A stretch of DNA of 64,000 bases from Leucocoprinus leucothites. Lineage: Eukaryota; Basidiomycota; Agaricomycetes; Agaricales; Agaricaceae. Both the position numbers and the translations under genes were made by a program. The notes under the pieces are model-generated. The model was not told where the DNA came from. It saw only the letters and a program-made list of their open reading frames with translations, and did no database searches. The DNA is taken from the NCBI GenBank assembly GCA_013368445.1, contig JAACJO010000002.1, positions 496,001 to 560,000 of the forward strand. The letters are read 5' to 3'. Within the stretch, counting starts at the first letter, position 1. Every line of letters begins with the position of its first letter. Positions 23,372-35,517 of the stretch are shown here, in pieces.

Positions 23372-26057
23372 TGAATCGGTGTATTGTTATAGAAGTTTCC
23401 CTCTCCCCCTCCTCTCTCGCTTTGGCTTGTGTTTTTTTTTCGCGTTTTTTCATCAATTTTTGGCATACCTCATTCTCACATCATGCATACATGCTTTGTT
23501 TGGCTTTGGACGTTTTTGCATTCACTGCTTTCAATAACTCCTTGCTTTCTCTCGCCTTGGAATAGGCAGACCGCGCGATACACGTATATACATCATATCA
23601 TACCTATCAATAACTATACTTATATCATATCATACATTCATTTATGCACAGCGCTCATTTCATTTCATTTCTCGCGTCACCCATTCCTATCATTCATTAG
23701 GTTTTCTCTTATTGACGTGCTTAATCCGATTTGGGCGTTCATGTACGGTTATTAACTGTCAATTATAGCTTGGAGAACAGAAAGTGTGAAGAGAATGTCT
23801 TGTGTACATACATTGAATGGGCGGGTTGGGTTGGACAGTGACAGTGACAGACAGCGTTAATACGATAGATGAACAATACAGCAACGACAAGATGGCGCGC
23901 TATGCACTACATATGTACAAGTTGGTGTCAGTGAGAGGACCGGAGACAATTGACAGCATTCAGATTTTCAGCGCTTGTCAAGCACGGTCTCTCTCGGTCT
24001 TTTTTTCTCAGATGCTCATGTTGCTATTGATAACGTGAAGAGCTTGGTTTAGACTACAGGGTATGATCATTATTGATGCAATGAGCATTAGGGGTCCCGG
24101 CAGCTGTTGTGTTTGCAGTGACTTCGGGTTCCTCTTTTCTCACCGACATGATCAGCTTCTTCCCGACCCAGTGCTAGGTCGTTGAAACACTTGGGCCACA
24201 TAACGTACTACTTACAATAGAACGAAGAAATGCACCCCCACCCCGGTTGGCACGAACTTCTGACACTGACTACGTTCGATCTTCCCATCGTCGTCGTACA
24301 GTCTGGGCTTTCCTGAGAATAAGCTATTCAAGTTGCTTGCCTGGACACTGATGTCACATTGGGCTGTTCCGAATCCAGCTTCGGGATCGTCCTATGTATT
24401 GAATTCAAACTCGTTCTGGCAGGCCCAATGAACCATTTGACAACGGGCCTTTCCTTTCCCCCTCTTTTTCTCCATCCAAAGGGTTGAAGACGGACCGGCT
24501 TTTGCAAATACAGAATACATAACTAACACACCACAACCCGTCGGGGGTTGTGAGAGGTTTGTGAGCAATGAATATGAACGGCGGCCGTGTGTGTCCCTGG
24601 TGGCATTATTACCTCTTTTGTCGATCGTGGACGGAGTGTTATTTTACATTCAGGTTCGGGCTCGGGGAAATATCCAGGTTAGAAGGTATTTGTGTATTCA
24701 CAAGTAATCGTTATCACAAGACATGCTTACTTGGCCCGGCTTCAAGACTCCGAATTTAAATACATAGCCTGTGCCGGTCGAACGTCACTGCCAGAGTCGT
24801 GAGGTTTTTTTTTTGACAGATCTTTGTGTAACATGGAGTGCAATGCAGCTGCGCTTGTGTCAGTGTATGTATCTAGGTTGGTGAATGATAGAAGATAACC
24901 TGAGAAGGAAAGCTCTCTTGAACAAGGATTGGATTTGACAACCGATAATCAACTCTTGAAAGTCTTCATTTCCCTGCAACGTTTAACTCCGTCGTTGATT
25001 TATAACGCTTAAAAATCTCTCGAGTCAAGGTAATCACCGATCATTATGGAGAACGGTACTCATGCGTTAACATCCGAGGTTCGCCGTTGTTATGAGCGCA
25101 GAGAGCGCTTCATTTGGGCTGATTAAGGATGTAATTTATACAGTAGAGATGGGGTCATTCTGGAGTAAAAACTTTACTTTATCATATTGATCTTGGATAC
25201 GGCATATGAGCCCGACACCTCAAGAGATGCGGTGCACTGCTTCCTTGAAGCGTTAGTCAACTCGGTTATACCGTCGTAAATTGACAAAAACTGCTTGTAC
25301 GCTAAGCTCTACACTCGAATATGAGTGATAGCCCTTATCAAGAACTTAGACCTCCTAATTTGAGTTTTTGTATTCCCTTCCGACTGTAATTCATTCGATG
25401 TATACCCGAATTCAGCAGCCCCGGCGTTTCTGACATCCATCTTTCTCCCCTCGCCGACCGCAGTAGTAGCGATCATTATTAGCCAGAAGCAATGCAAGAA
25501 TAACAGCTTAATTCCGGGCGGTACTTACTTAAGCTGAGTTCGAGAGTGCCTTCCACAGAAGCTTGTCATGATTCATACCCCAAAGCATTGGCCCTGTGAT
25601 CAGTGCATCGTGGCCTGCTCAAAAGGCTTCACAACGTGGTACCCCAATTGGCTATATTGCGCCAAACGCCGAAGCGTTCATGTGCTCGTTACATAGGAGC
25701 AACAGAAACGATCTTATCTCAAAGCGTAAACAGATGTCCCTCAATCCATGGAATTCCGCTGATGTCCATAGCAAGACAAAGTATCAGATGGAATTAATTG
25801 GAACGATTTTAGTTGTAAATAAGCATCACTCTCATGCCATGGGCGTCATACAAGGTTCGAATTCTGAGCAATAGGGTGTCAAATAGATAGGATTCTCCCG
25901 ACACGAAAGGCCTCGACCATATTCAGGTAGAGCCGTTCATCTTGATTCTTGACGTACTGATACGCAATGAATCGTAATATCTTTATGACGCGGCGACAGA
26001 TACCGAAGCAATTTTATCAGTCATGGGTCACTGCACCACAACGAAGTCCTCGTCAAA
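23372..26057. other. Intergenic, no supported gene
   Basis: The first 200 bases after the F-box stop are pyrimidine- and AT-rich, as expected for a 3' UTR. The remaining 2.4 kb has only short, overlapping frames on both strands and no domain I recognise. A tRNA B-box-like word at 25,853 lacks a matching cloverleaf (see rejected list). Confidence 0.5.
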
Positions 26058-27248
26058 TTAAGCCAACCGCGAAAATATTATTTCCTTTCCTCGATATGTC
26101 ATCCCAGTTTGGAGGAGCACCCCTGGCGGACGCCCAACGCCGGCCTTCAGAAGTGAGCCGATAGGAATTCTGAGTTTTGTGCGTGAGGAAGGCACAAGAC
26201 CCCGTAATATCTCATTACGCTGTAAGGGTTTAGAGGCCCCTTTCGGAGGCTGGAGTGCGGACAGGTCTTCGTCGAGTTTTCGAGTCCAACCAGTGCTTCT
26301 CTCTCCCGCCACAACATCCGCTGTTCCTCCGCTAGACCCGGAGAATTCAGAGTCAGAGTCAAGCTCAAGTTGAAGCTCGACTTCTTCTTCCGAGCTCAAT
26401 TCCGCCCAGTCCACTCGTACAGTTGCGCCGCTCCCCTCACATTCCTCTTCCTCAGAGACCTGGCAGGAAGACAGTCTACCATCCAAACCAAGCTCCGGGC
26501 CAATCCTCGAAGTGGTGTCGCTACGAATCAGAGTCGGTAAGGCTGACATTAGCACGGGAAATGATGTAGACACAGAGTTCCTTGCGGAAGAACCTGGAGT
26601 CGAGTCACTAGTCTGCCTGCCCTTCCGCCCTCGGATAACACGCAATTTTTTTGTGGAGCCGCCTGGGATCAAAGCGTGGGGAAGCTGGCAGATGTCTCCT
26701 TCCTCGGAAACCTTTCTCAAGTTGACAGGAGAAGGTTGGAAGGCAGGCCTCGAGGCCGTTTCTTCGCCTTTCTCGCAGCTTGGCCGGTCTTGGGCCGAAG
26801 ATTCGGCCCCAAGCCCGCTATTTTTTGCTCGAGGAACCATTCTACCGTTGGGTGAAGCCGAAGATATTTGGAAGCGAACATTTCTACGGGATTTGAAGGG
26901 AAGACCACACTCTAGGTCTTTGCCCGCGGGGACATGCAGAGGTCGATCACGGTTGGAAGTTTCCCAGCTACGTCTTTCTGATTCAGAAGAAGCAACTCCG
27001 GGGGAATGCGTACTATCCAAGCCTCGAGGCTTATCGGAAGTCAGCCGTCGCCTTTTGGTGTCTGGGAGCAATCCGCCGTCCAGAGATGGTCTGTCGTCTT
27101 TTCGTTTTCGAGAGTACGTCAAAGGCTGTGCCATACTTGATAATGGGGCATGTCTGGTAAGTCTATCCTCAGGACCTATCTCACCAAATGAGCCTACATT
27201 TGGTGAGTGCCGCAGCGCATGCCCACACGATACTGCCCGACATACCAT
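26058..27248 (-). CDS. Hypothetical nuclear-type protein
   Basis: This is a single open frame of 396 codons. The likeliest start is the internal Met at 27134 (MAQPLTYSRKRKDDRPSLDG), because the preceding 38 residues look like 5' leader. A bipartite nuclear-localisation pattern is visible at SRKRKDD...DTKRRRL. The middle is Ser/Arg/Pro-rich. An acidic stretch (SEEEECEG, SSEEEVELQLELDSDSEF) precedes a conserved-looking C-terminus, RIPIGSLLKAGVGRPPGVL and then RGKEIIFSRLA. I recognise no enzymatic domain. The complementary strand is also open for 246 codons, but its translation has no recognisable organisation. Confidence 0.45.
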   Translation of the reverse strand: MVCRAVSCGHALRHSPNVGSFGEIGPEDRLTRHAPLSSMAQPLTYSRKRKDDRPSLDGGLLPDTKRRRLTSDKPRGLDSTHSPGVASSESERRSWETSNRDRPLHVPAGKDLECGLPFKSRRNVRFQISSASPNGRMVPRAKNSGLGAESSAQDRPSCEKGEETASRPAFQPSPVNLRKVSEEGDICQLPHALIPGGSTKKLRVIRGRKGRQTSDSTPGSSARNSVSTSFPVLMSALPTLIRSDTTSRIGPELGLDGRLSSCQVSEEEECEGSGATVRVDWAELSSEEEVELQLELDSDSEFSGSSGGTADVVAGERSTGWTRKLDEDLSALQPPKGASKPLQRNEILRGLVPSSRTKLRIPIGSLLKAGVGRPPGVLLQTGMTYRGKEIIFSRLA

Positions 27249-28446
27249 TTAGCGTATATGATGTAGCTGGAACAAGAAAATCTGCGTCTATAGAGTCAAA
27301 TATCCATTGAACATGTCGAATCTACTATCCTGTTAGATACGGTGAGAGAGGGTTGAGCGCATATACTCACAATAAGTCCTTTTCGGGTCCATCTATTAAC
27401 CATTCCTTTCAGTCGGGAGAGCAGCGACACAGGAATTAATTACCTCTGGAGGCACGGATCCTTCATGTTCGTGCAAAAGTAATACCCAGAGCTCTTTGGG
27501 CTTACGTTTGTTGCTCCTCCACGAGCAGCTAAGGATAATGCTTATTTTGAGTGTTGAAGCCTGCATCGTAGCCGTAGAACAGACCCCAGTCAACCTTTGC
27601 ATCATCCGGAACAGAAGGGCTGAAGCAGGCTACTGAGCCAAATGTCAATGTACGTAAGCCCTGAGAACAGTTAAAATACCAAGTCGGTGAAAGAGCATCG
27701 ATTTGTTGGTCGGTATTTAGTTCTAGATCCTTATATTCTGGAGGAAAGATCGATACAATTGATGAGTCTTGATTAATTTGTTTGATGGTCGATAAGCCCT
27801 GAGTTAGTATGAGGTAGACCATGGAAATCGACGCGAACTTCAAGAGGGTCGGTGTGACGGTGTTATCAAACCACGTGCCATTAGACACGACCAGTCACAC
27901 CAGTTTCTGTTCAGACTGCCTTCAAATATCGTTCTCTACATTCGTGTCTCTCTTCAGCTTGTTCTATCCCTAGTTCGGGCTTGCCTTGTGCTACTGTCTC
28001 GTGTTTGCTGGGTCTGCGAGGTGGAAAGTACTTAGACTCGTTATGTGACGTAGTCGATTCAAATTGTAAAATGATTTTCGTTCCCCTCCTGAATCGAAGA
28101 ATGGTCGAGGTCGGCGGGCTCAGTCGTTTGAAAAGCCAGATTTTGAATAATCGAGGGGAGTAGAACCTTGAGGCTGTGAGCGTTTCATGGGTTATCCTTT
28201 CGAAAGGTGGTCCGTGGATCGGGAGTAGTAATCAGGCCTATAAATATCATCACACTGGTCTAGGCCAACATAGGAATATGCTCTTCGAATAGTCCTCAGA
28301 GCGACTGGAAAGCTAGAAAATTTGAAACATGCACTCTACTTATCTGAAGATTGGCCAGCAATACAGGCCATCATAGTACTTCATTACTTTTCCATAGCCA
28401 GACTGTCCATGACTCAAAACGTTCAAACAAGAAACACATCAGTTCT
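27249..28446. other. Intergenic containing one unrecognised ORF
   Basis: Apart from the minus-strand ORF at 27529-27888 listed separately, nothing is recognisable. The last 300 bases are the 3' flank of the ABP1 gene. Confidence 0.4.
27529..27888 (-). CDS. Unrecognised ORF, possible gene fragment
   Basis: A 119-codon frame starts MSNGTWFDNTVTPTLLKFAS and has a hydrophobic helix (SISMVYLILTQGL), then VSIFPPEYKDLEL, LSPTWYFNCSQGLRTLTFGS and SPSVPDDAKVDWGLFYGYDAG. The amino-acid order looks like a genuine conserved protein rather than random frame, but I cannot name the family. No start context or further exons were established, so it may be a fragment. Confidence 0.3.
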   Translation of the reverse strand: MSNGTWFDNTVTPTLLKFASISMVYLILTQGLSTIKQINQDSSIVSIFPPEYKDLELNTDQQIDALSPTWYFNCSQGLRTLTFGSVACFSPSVPDDAKVDWGLFYGYDAGFNTQNKHYP

Positions 28447-31189
28447 TCATTGCTCTTGAACTTCCACGAAATTCGCTACATGATGAGCCCAGAATCAGTT
28501 GCGAACTATTCAACCCCATTCGAGTGAACACATACCTGGGAAATAACCGGCCTGTCCTTTCTCAGTCCTTCCTTGCCACCAATCTTCAGAGGCAGCTTCA
28601 ATTTCAAAGATCTTGTCGCCCTCCTTGAAGCTGATCTCATTGTCTTCAGTAGCGTCATAACTGGGGAAACGAAGTTTATATTTTATTCTGAGAGAAGATA
28701 TTTTGCAAAAAACCACGTACTCGTAGAGGGCAACTGCTGTGATACCCAGATCCTGTTGAGGTGAAGGTGCTCGGGGAGGTGGGGGAGGAGCAGGCGGTGC
28801 AGCTGGTGCCTTTGGTCAAGTATATAATCAGAAAACATTCCACTTGAGTAGATCGTACTCCAATACTTACTGCTGGTGCGGGGGGTGGGGGAGGCGGGGG
28901 AGGCGGGGGAGGCGGAGGAGCTGGGACCTCTTCTTGTTCCTCTGGAACAGAGGCGAGTTCAACATAATTGGCTGGGTCACCGAAAATGGTCAGACAGCAG
29001 AACACGAGAGCATTGAAGAGAGAAGGACATACAAGGAAAGAGGCCAGTTTTGCCACCAGGTCCAACGCCAGTCCACCACCCTTCATCCACCTCCTCAATT
29101 TGTTCAATGTACTCGCCTTCTATCAAGTTCATCTCGTTGTCTTCGGTAGCCTATTTCGAGGAATTAGACATTAGAGACGATTGGGTGAAACTTCACATAC
29201 TTCGAATTCGTACAGCACGAGTGCCACAACTCCTCGTCCACTCGGCACAGCTTGAGGCTCAGGTTCTAGCTCAGGCTCAGGCTGCTGTCAATCGAAAAAT
29301 GAGATGTGATATGAGATAGGGGCGGTCTACTTACCTTGATTACAGGCGGAGGCGGTGGGGGTGGGGGCGGCGGTGGAGGAACTTCCTCGACCTCAACGAC
29401 CTGACGGGCGGGGGGCGCTGGAGGAGGGGGAGGGGGAGGAGGGGACGGGGGCGGAACTTCTTCCTCCTCTTCCTGAGGACGAGGTGCTGGCGGCGGGGGA
29501 GGAGGTGGGGGTGGTACCGCTTCCTCCTCCTCCTCCTCCTCCTGCTGAGGACGAGGAGGTGCCGGAGGTGGTGGAGGTGGTGGAGGAGGAGGTGCCTGAA
29601 AAGAATTGGTAAGTTTCAGTCGATAGGCGTAATTAAGCACCTACAGGGACTTCTGGTTCAGGCTCAGGCTCTTCGTCAGGCTCCTGTTGCCTCGAGAATG
29701 AGGATGCACCCAGACCAGCACCAGCGGCAACGGCAGCGCCTCTGCCAGCAGTCGTACCCACAGCACCAAAATTGCGAGGAGCTGAAGTAGGAGCAGTAGC
29801 CCTCCCGAATGCAGGCGCACTGGACTTGAAAACAGGTTTTGTGATGGGTGAAGCAGCTGGAGTAGTCAAACCAGCCGCACGACTTCTTGCTTCCTCCTCT
29901 TCCTGTTGTTTCTTTGCCAATGCCTGACGCTCGCTCCAGGTCAGCTTCTTTGGGCCAGAGCTAGCTGCTGGACGGGGCGGAGGCGCGCTGGCAGCAGATT
30001 GTTGTTCGAACTTCGCGAAAGGGTTCTGAAGCTTCTTGGGCGGACCAAGAACAACTGGGGTATAAGCAGGTTTGTTAGGTTCAATCCTGTCTTCCTCCGC
30101 AGGTTTGGTAGGGGTAAGGGATGGGGCTATGGCTGCAGGGGCACCAGAAGTGACACTTGCTGCAGCAGAAGGACGCTACGAGTACAATTGACGTGAGCAA
30201 ACCCACAGATACGAAAATGAAAGACAAACCATAGCACTAAAAGCTGGACGAGTAGATGTGGGCAGCACGGGTGGACGGCTTGAAGCAGGGGGCGGGGGCG
30301 GGGCGGCAGCAGCGGGTGCCGATTTGTTTACCTCCTCAGGCCAGGCATCTGCCGGTGCAGGTCCACTCGATGTGCTCTTGGGAGTTGCAGGCTTTCCATA
30401 TAGAGATGCAGCGGAAGCGACCGGAGGCTTATTGAAGGACGAAAATGCAGGCCGGCTGGAAGTAGGAGGAGCAGGTTTCGGAGCAGTAGGAGTCTGAGCC
30501 TTCCTCAATTCGCCAATGTCAACCTTGCCCACGGGAGTATAATTCGTTCCAACGGGCGTAATAGGTTCAAACTTGCGTGGTGCTTCTTTATGGGCTGAGT
30601 ACTTCGCCCCTGATGCTGCTTCGACGCGAGACATGATAACCGCAGGGGTGACATCATTCTGTCATTTCGAACTAGCTGTGAGCCAAGTTCGCCTCTATTC
30701 GGCAGCTATGCTCACCTCATTTCGAGCGCTGATCACGACGTGAGATCCACGAAGGAAACGTGCGACTGAACTGGAGTGTGTATGGAACAAGCCCTTCTTG
30801 GCTTCCGGTACACCATCACCACACCAGTTGATCTGTACGAACTTTGGCAATTGACTCTGGAAGCAGGTATGTTACCTTCAAAAAAAAAAAAACCAAACGA
30901 ATCACGAACATTTGGATCTTGCACACGGGCAAATGCATACTGAATCCTACAATGTATATATCGTATGAGTTAATCTGACCCATCAGCAAACGGACTAAGT
31001 CACGACGCACTTTCCATCAGAAAACTCCTCTTCAAGCTCCTCAAGACCACCGTTTCCTGTTCCTTGCACTTTCAGATCATTTGTACCCTTCTCATACGTG
31101 AATATAGCCCAGTTTATGTCCTGGCGATTGATGACGCCCTGATATGCGTCCAAGAGATCTCTGCCCGATAGGTTGACCTGGAGAGACAT
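28447..31189 (-). CDS. ABP1: Actin-binding protein 1 (ADF-H plus two SH3 domains)
   Basis: This is a cortical actin-patch protein that links F-actin and the Arp2/3 complex to endocytic partners. Exon 1 begins MSLQVNLSGRDLLDAYQGVI, the ADF-homology domain. It continues across introns through SDGKIQYAFARVQDPN, SQLPKFVQINWCGDGVPEAK, HTHSSSVARFLRGSHVVISA and NDVTPAVIMSRVEAASGAKY. A long Pro/Ala/Ser linker follows with WSERQALAKKQQEEEEARSR, then alternating polyproline runs and Glu blocks. SH3-1 reads VVALVLYEFE, ATEDNEMNLIEGEYIEQIEE, WWTGVGPGGKTGLFPANYVEL. SH3-2 reads ITAVALYDYDATEDNEISF, WWQGRTEKGQAGYFPANFVEV, and the protein ends EQ. Two C-terminal SH3 domains, instead of the single one in budding yeast, fit basidiomycete ABP1. 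The final 24-base exon is separated by an intron after GYFP, so the stop is at 28447. Confidence 0.92.
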
Positions 31190-31518
31190 TGGACTCTCCT
31201 AACCAGAATCTCCTGTGAGCTCGAGCCCCTTGCAAGTGAAATTATACGTACTGGTAGCTTATCCTACCAAAGTTATCTGTTCTTTGCTGTGGTCGGTAGG
31301 AAGGTTTGAGAAAGCTGAGCTGTTTGTTACGTGCGCCCATTGCCCAGGTCATATCTGCCATCACGTGGATGACGTTTGTCAAATTGGAAATTGGCCGAGT
31401 ATCACCTCGAGCGGCACCGGAATACGCAGCTCATTCATTGATCATACATTTAATTAAGGTATACGGGAAAAATACACAGCAGACCGCAGTACTCTGAAGC
31501 CGATGAGGATTTGTTAGA

Positions 31519-33594
31519 TTACAGCCGGGAGCCCTCTTTCCGTTCTCCAGGCAAAATATCCACAAGACTCATCATCTCATCCCATCGCCTATCAATGGTC
31601 CAAGAGATGCTCCGGTCTTCCCTCAACGTCAAGACCTGATTAGGGGCGTGAATATTTCCTGCATCAAGTACGTTTCTTAGCTCATCTTGGACAGCCTCTA
31701 CCCAACGGTTTGCCACCCCCCATTGGCTCGGGTCCAGGTTGGGCCTCCGGAATGCCCACAAGTAGCGATCGGTTCCATGGGTGACATAGCCTTCATATTA
31801 TGAGAAATCAGAATGCATTGAGGTGAGTAAGAAAATAGATCCTACCAAGAGGCCGAGCCTCCTCAGGCGTCCACAGGATTCCATACCTGAGGACTGGAAA
31901 TCCACTGGTCATCAAATCCCTTACGAAAATCCTTCCCGGGAGATAAACCTGTCCAACACTCAAAACTTCACCGAACAGTCTTGTTTCCTCTGTGACTTCT
32001 CCCTCTCCGTCCTCATAGCCACCGACCCCCCGATCCTATCAAGTAGGTTCCTCGATACAACATCTGGGAAATACCTATTCAGGTTTGGTAGTATATCCTC
32101 CGTGGAGGAGATCGGATGGGCGATAGAATACAGATACCATTCCTCCATCAGATCACCTATGATGATGCCCTTGACACCGTGGGCCCTGAGCGAGGCACTG
32201 AATGCACCAGACCGTTGGCGCACCATCGGATCTGGCGAGGTGATCATCCAGTCGGGAGAGAGGCAACCTCGGAAGGTACCGTATTGCCCTAAGGGACCCA
32301 AAGCATCCGTTTCAATGAGTCGGGTTATAGACTGCCAAGGTACTTTCTTTGAGTCTCGGAGCGTGGTTAGAATGTCGGGGTCATCGGGATCGAGCCCCAG
32401 TCCGCGACAGAGAGCTTGAAACTGAGGTCGGAGCTGAGCAGGAGTTTTAGGATCAGTCCTTTGGTAGATATGAGGTTAATATCTAATGCGAGAGGGGGAG
32501 GGTCAGGACTGACAATACTGCGTTTGATTGAAGAACAGCAATTTGGAATGGCGCCATCTCTCCATCCGGAAGTAATGAAACACGATGCAAAATCTGATGT
32601 ACAGAGTGAGCACCTAGCAAAGGATCCAATCAGCCAGCCGCTCTAGCATAAGTACAAATCACGGAGGTATTCACCGGCAGACAACCCAGTCAGCTGGATA
32701 TCATTCGCATTCCCTATGAACTATCAGCAACCGCAGCCCAACGGACCTGGGGTGTAGTCTTACCGCCAAATGCATTAATATTGTCTCGAACCCACATCAA
32801 TCCGAGCCACTGGTCTTTAAACCCGTAATTTCCACTCAAACTCGGTACATCGCTGGCCAAAAAGCCAAAGGCGGACACGCGATAGCCTATGTTGACCCAT
32901 ATTTCATTTCGCTGGGCGGCGATAAACTGAGCTTGCGAAGAAAGGCTATGTGGAGATCCGAACTGCAAAAATCTGTTGTGGGAATCCAGCTTGGGCAATG
33001 ATTCATCGAAGAGGTGTAATATTGTGAACGTACCCTCCATGAATGTAGATCCGAACTGGAAAATTCCGTTGGGTGGGGAACGATGGTGGAACCACGATAT
33101 TCAAGAACAGCCTGTATCAGGTCTGATGAGACAAAGTAAATTTGAGTTCCTGGAATGAACTTACGGATTCTCCGTTGGTTGGCCACGCCCAACTTTATCC
33201 TGGAATGGGCTCCCTATATCCCCTCTTCATTCAGTACGAAGTCCATAGTTAAGCAATGAATGCATATTAACGTACCTTGTGCCTGACCGTCGTTCAGAGG
33301 CTGCACAGCATACGACGACTCGGTAACGTACTCCTTCTTCGGATACCGATGCCCTGCCGGAAGGGGCTCAGGATCTTGAAATCGCCCTAGAGGCAAGGCA
33401 TATGGGACCTCTAAATAAAAGAAGGGATTTCAGATACCGTGATTTTTCACAAGTAAAACAAAAAGGCCACAAATACCTAGGAAGACTGCAGCGCCTGTAC
33501 ACGCCCTACCACCAACAACTTCACCAAATCTGGTCTGAACGACAACGCGCTCAGTCGAGTCCTGAAGTTCATCGTGTAGGTGAGGAATACCCAT
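31519..33594 (-). pseudogene. Type B carboxylesterase with one frameshift
   Basis: This is an alpha/beta-hydrolase esterase of the carboxylesterase/lipase family. It starts MGIPHLHDELQDSTERVV, then RFGEVVGGRACTGAAVFLEV, PYALPLGRFQDPEPLPAG and NPLFLNIVVPPSFPTQRNF. The oxyanion-hole GG precedes FLQFGSPHSLSSQAQ; NIGYRVSAFGFLASDVPSL, KDQWLGLMWVRDNINAFGG and the nucleophile elbow GLSAGAHSVHQ follow. Later blocks include DPDDPDILTTLRDSKKVPWQ, GIIIGDLMEEW and GEVLSVGQVYLPGRIFVRDL; the end is LGYVTHGTDRYLWAFRRP... to GERKEGSRL. All introns are GT-AG. Between the YFPDVVSRNLLDRIGG segment and the FGEVLSVGQ segment the frame shifts by one base at a six-C run (32026-32031 on the plus strand). The rest is well conserved, so this is either a young null allele or a homopolymer sequencing error. 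There is no secretion signal at this start; an upstream exon may exist. Confidence 0.8.
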
Positions 33595-33927
33595 CAATTA
33601 AATGTGACTTTAGGCGGGAGTTTCCTCCGTAGATGGGAGCTGGAAGAGGGGAAAGGTGTAGGGTCCATGATAACACTGCCGCTTCTCCAGTGTTCACATT
33701 GGTCACTGGACTGAAGACTCCTGAGCATCTTGTGGATAAAAGAGGTAGGCGCTTGTGAGGTTGAGTTTTGATTACCGGTGGCTCCGGTATATTCCGATTG
33801 GCTCATTAATTTAAATAGGGGCTATTTTGCGTCATCGATTTCGTGCACATTAATCCGACATATGCAGGCGAACAGAAAATAACTTGAAGGTTTTATTGAC
33901 AGAGACCAAAAGCGGCATAATGAACGG

Positions 33928-35517
33928 CTACAGTTCTACTTTCTCAAGCGCATTATCATTAAATCCACCAGGCATCTTCGCACCCACGGCGGGCTTATTC
34001 TTCGCCCTGAATTCTCGCGCCATTTGGATCATAGGAACCCAATGAACATTGCTGTGGGTGTTTACCCACTCGATGAATCGCTCCTAGAGTTGATGATCAG
34101 ACCATAATTCCGATAACAGGACGACATGGGACGCACTAGCATTAATATTACTTGTGGCCTCCTGCACATTTTGGTCAGATATTTTTAAATGCGTAGCTAT
34201 GGGAGATAAACATACCCGCTGACATCTGGATGGATGGTAATTGGAAATATGAATTCCTCTTCCTCACTATAATGTTCAACATGATAAACATCATGACGTT
34301 AGTCGTGGTATAACTAGAACACACCGATAATAATATGTGAAGGTATCCTTCCACATCTGTTCGATTACCTGCGGGCTGACCTGTTCTCGTAACATCAGCA
34401 CGAGGAAACCTAAATCGCACAGGTGAATGGATGCTCACCCAGCCATGAGAGTTTGGACTCCCTTTGATAAACCTGACAGCATTGCTATTATAAGCAGCCA
34501 GGATAGTGTTCGGGATGAGGATCAACGCACATCATCGGTGGGAGGTCGTCCAAATACCTAGCGAGCACTGATAAGCTGCTTGAAGATAGGTCTCAAGCGA
34601 TAACATGCCAGTTCGCCGGAATGCACACAAGTCCCGTTTCTTTCCCTTTGCGAAGGGGTTTCATCCACGTATGAGCCTGTTGCTTGTAGTCGATCTTGGT
34701 CCAGTGGTCCTCGTCACGCAAGTAATAAGCCTGGCAGCTACAACAGTTTTGATTAGAGTGAGCTCTCATTGAAAGAGAAATAACATGACAGACTCGTGGG
34801 CCATGTTCGAATGATCTATACACACTGGTCAGCCACCCAGACGAACGATTAGTCCAAGCAAAATCTACCATATTCAACCCCTTTCTCAAGGAGCAAGTTG
34901 GTTCCATCTGCGCTAACCTCCCACCATGGAGCAACACTTCCCTTTGGCGAAATACCGTGATTAAACTCGGTAAGCAACTTGAATGTATGGTCAAGAATAT
35001 CCTTCTGTTGTTGGAGGCTCAAAGCGACTGGATTCTACTCAAAGAGTTGGCGTAGAAGTAGATCAATACAGCCGTTAAGCTTACTTCGTGAGAATAGCCA
35101 TGGAGTCCAATTTCATGGCCGGCATCACGTACAGCAGCCATCTCTTTTGGGAATGTCTCTAGACTGTGTCCTATAGAAAACACAGTCAGTACTACCGCGA
35201 ATTTTTCAAAAAGTACAGCATGACCTGGAATGAACCATGTTGTCTTCATGTTATACTTCGCAAAGAGCTTCAGAAGCCTAGGCACCCCAACCTCTCCAGC
35301 AAACACGCCCTTAAATGTAATGAGGTAGTTAGCGCCGCGCCAAGATTCCAGTAGGAGCTCGCCTACTCGAGAGATATCAAGTGGTGAGTCTTCTCCACCG
35401 TATGAACCTAGCCTGAAACAATTTAGAATCGTTATTGGATACTAACGGGTTCGAGTACCATCCAGCGACGGCGTCGACGTCGACACCAAACCCAATTAGA
35501 ACACGTTTTGCAGGCAT
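33928..35517 (-). CDS. Polysaccharide deacetylase (NodB homology)
   Basis: This metal-dependent deacetylase of the NodB/chitin-deacetylase superfamily removes N- or O-acetyl groups from polymeric or small substrates. It starts [20 protein letters not shown]; the D-x-D at VDVDA corresponds to the family's first motif. It continues [45 protein letters not shown] (the metal-binding H-x3-H), GVEYDHSFEH, and the later blocks KGSPNSHGW and [20 protein letters not shown]. It ends [15 protein letters not shown]. At least eight short exons are joined at GT-AG introns. No signal peptide or chitin-binding domain is present. It therefore resembles the intracellular bacterial-type and allantoinase-like branch more than secreted chitin deacetylases. 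It is divergent from STT3 with about 520 bases between the starts. Confidence 0.8.

Noticed and set aside
25840..25880. tRNA B-box-like word GGTTCGAATTC
   Set aside because: The flanking five bases do not pair to form a T stem and no A box lies upstream.
26512..27252. Plus-strand 246-codon open frame opposite the nuclear-type protein
   Set aside because: No domain or organised composition; the minus strand has the NLS and acidic blocks expected of a protein.
29355..29612. Plus-strand Glu/Val/Gly-rich frame across the ABP1 linker
   Set aside because: Antisense of the polyproline and polyglutamate coding repeats.
32600..32720. GLSAG instead of GESAG in the carboxylesterase as an active-site defect
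   Set aside because: The Ser and both Gly are present, and GLSAGAH is, as far as I know, the normal form in this fungal subgroup.
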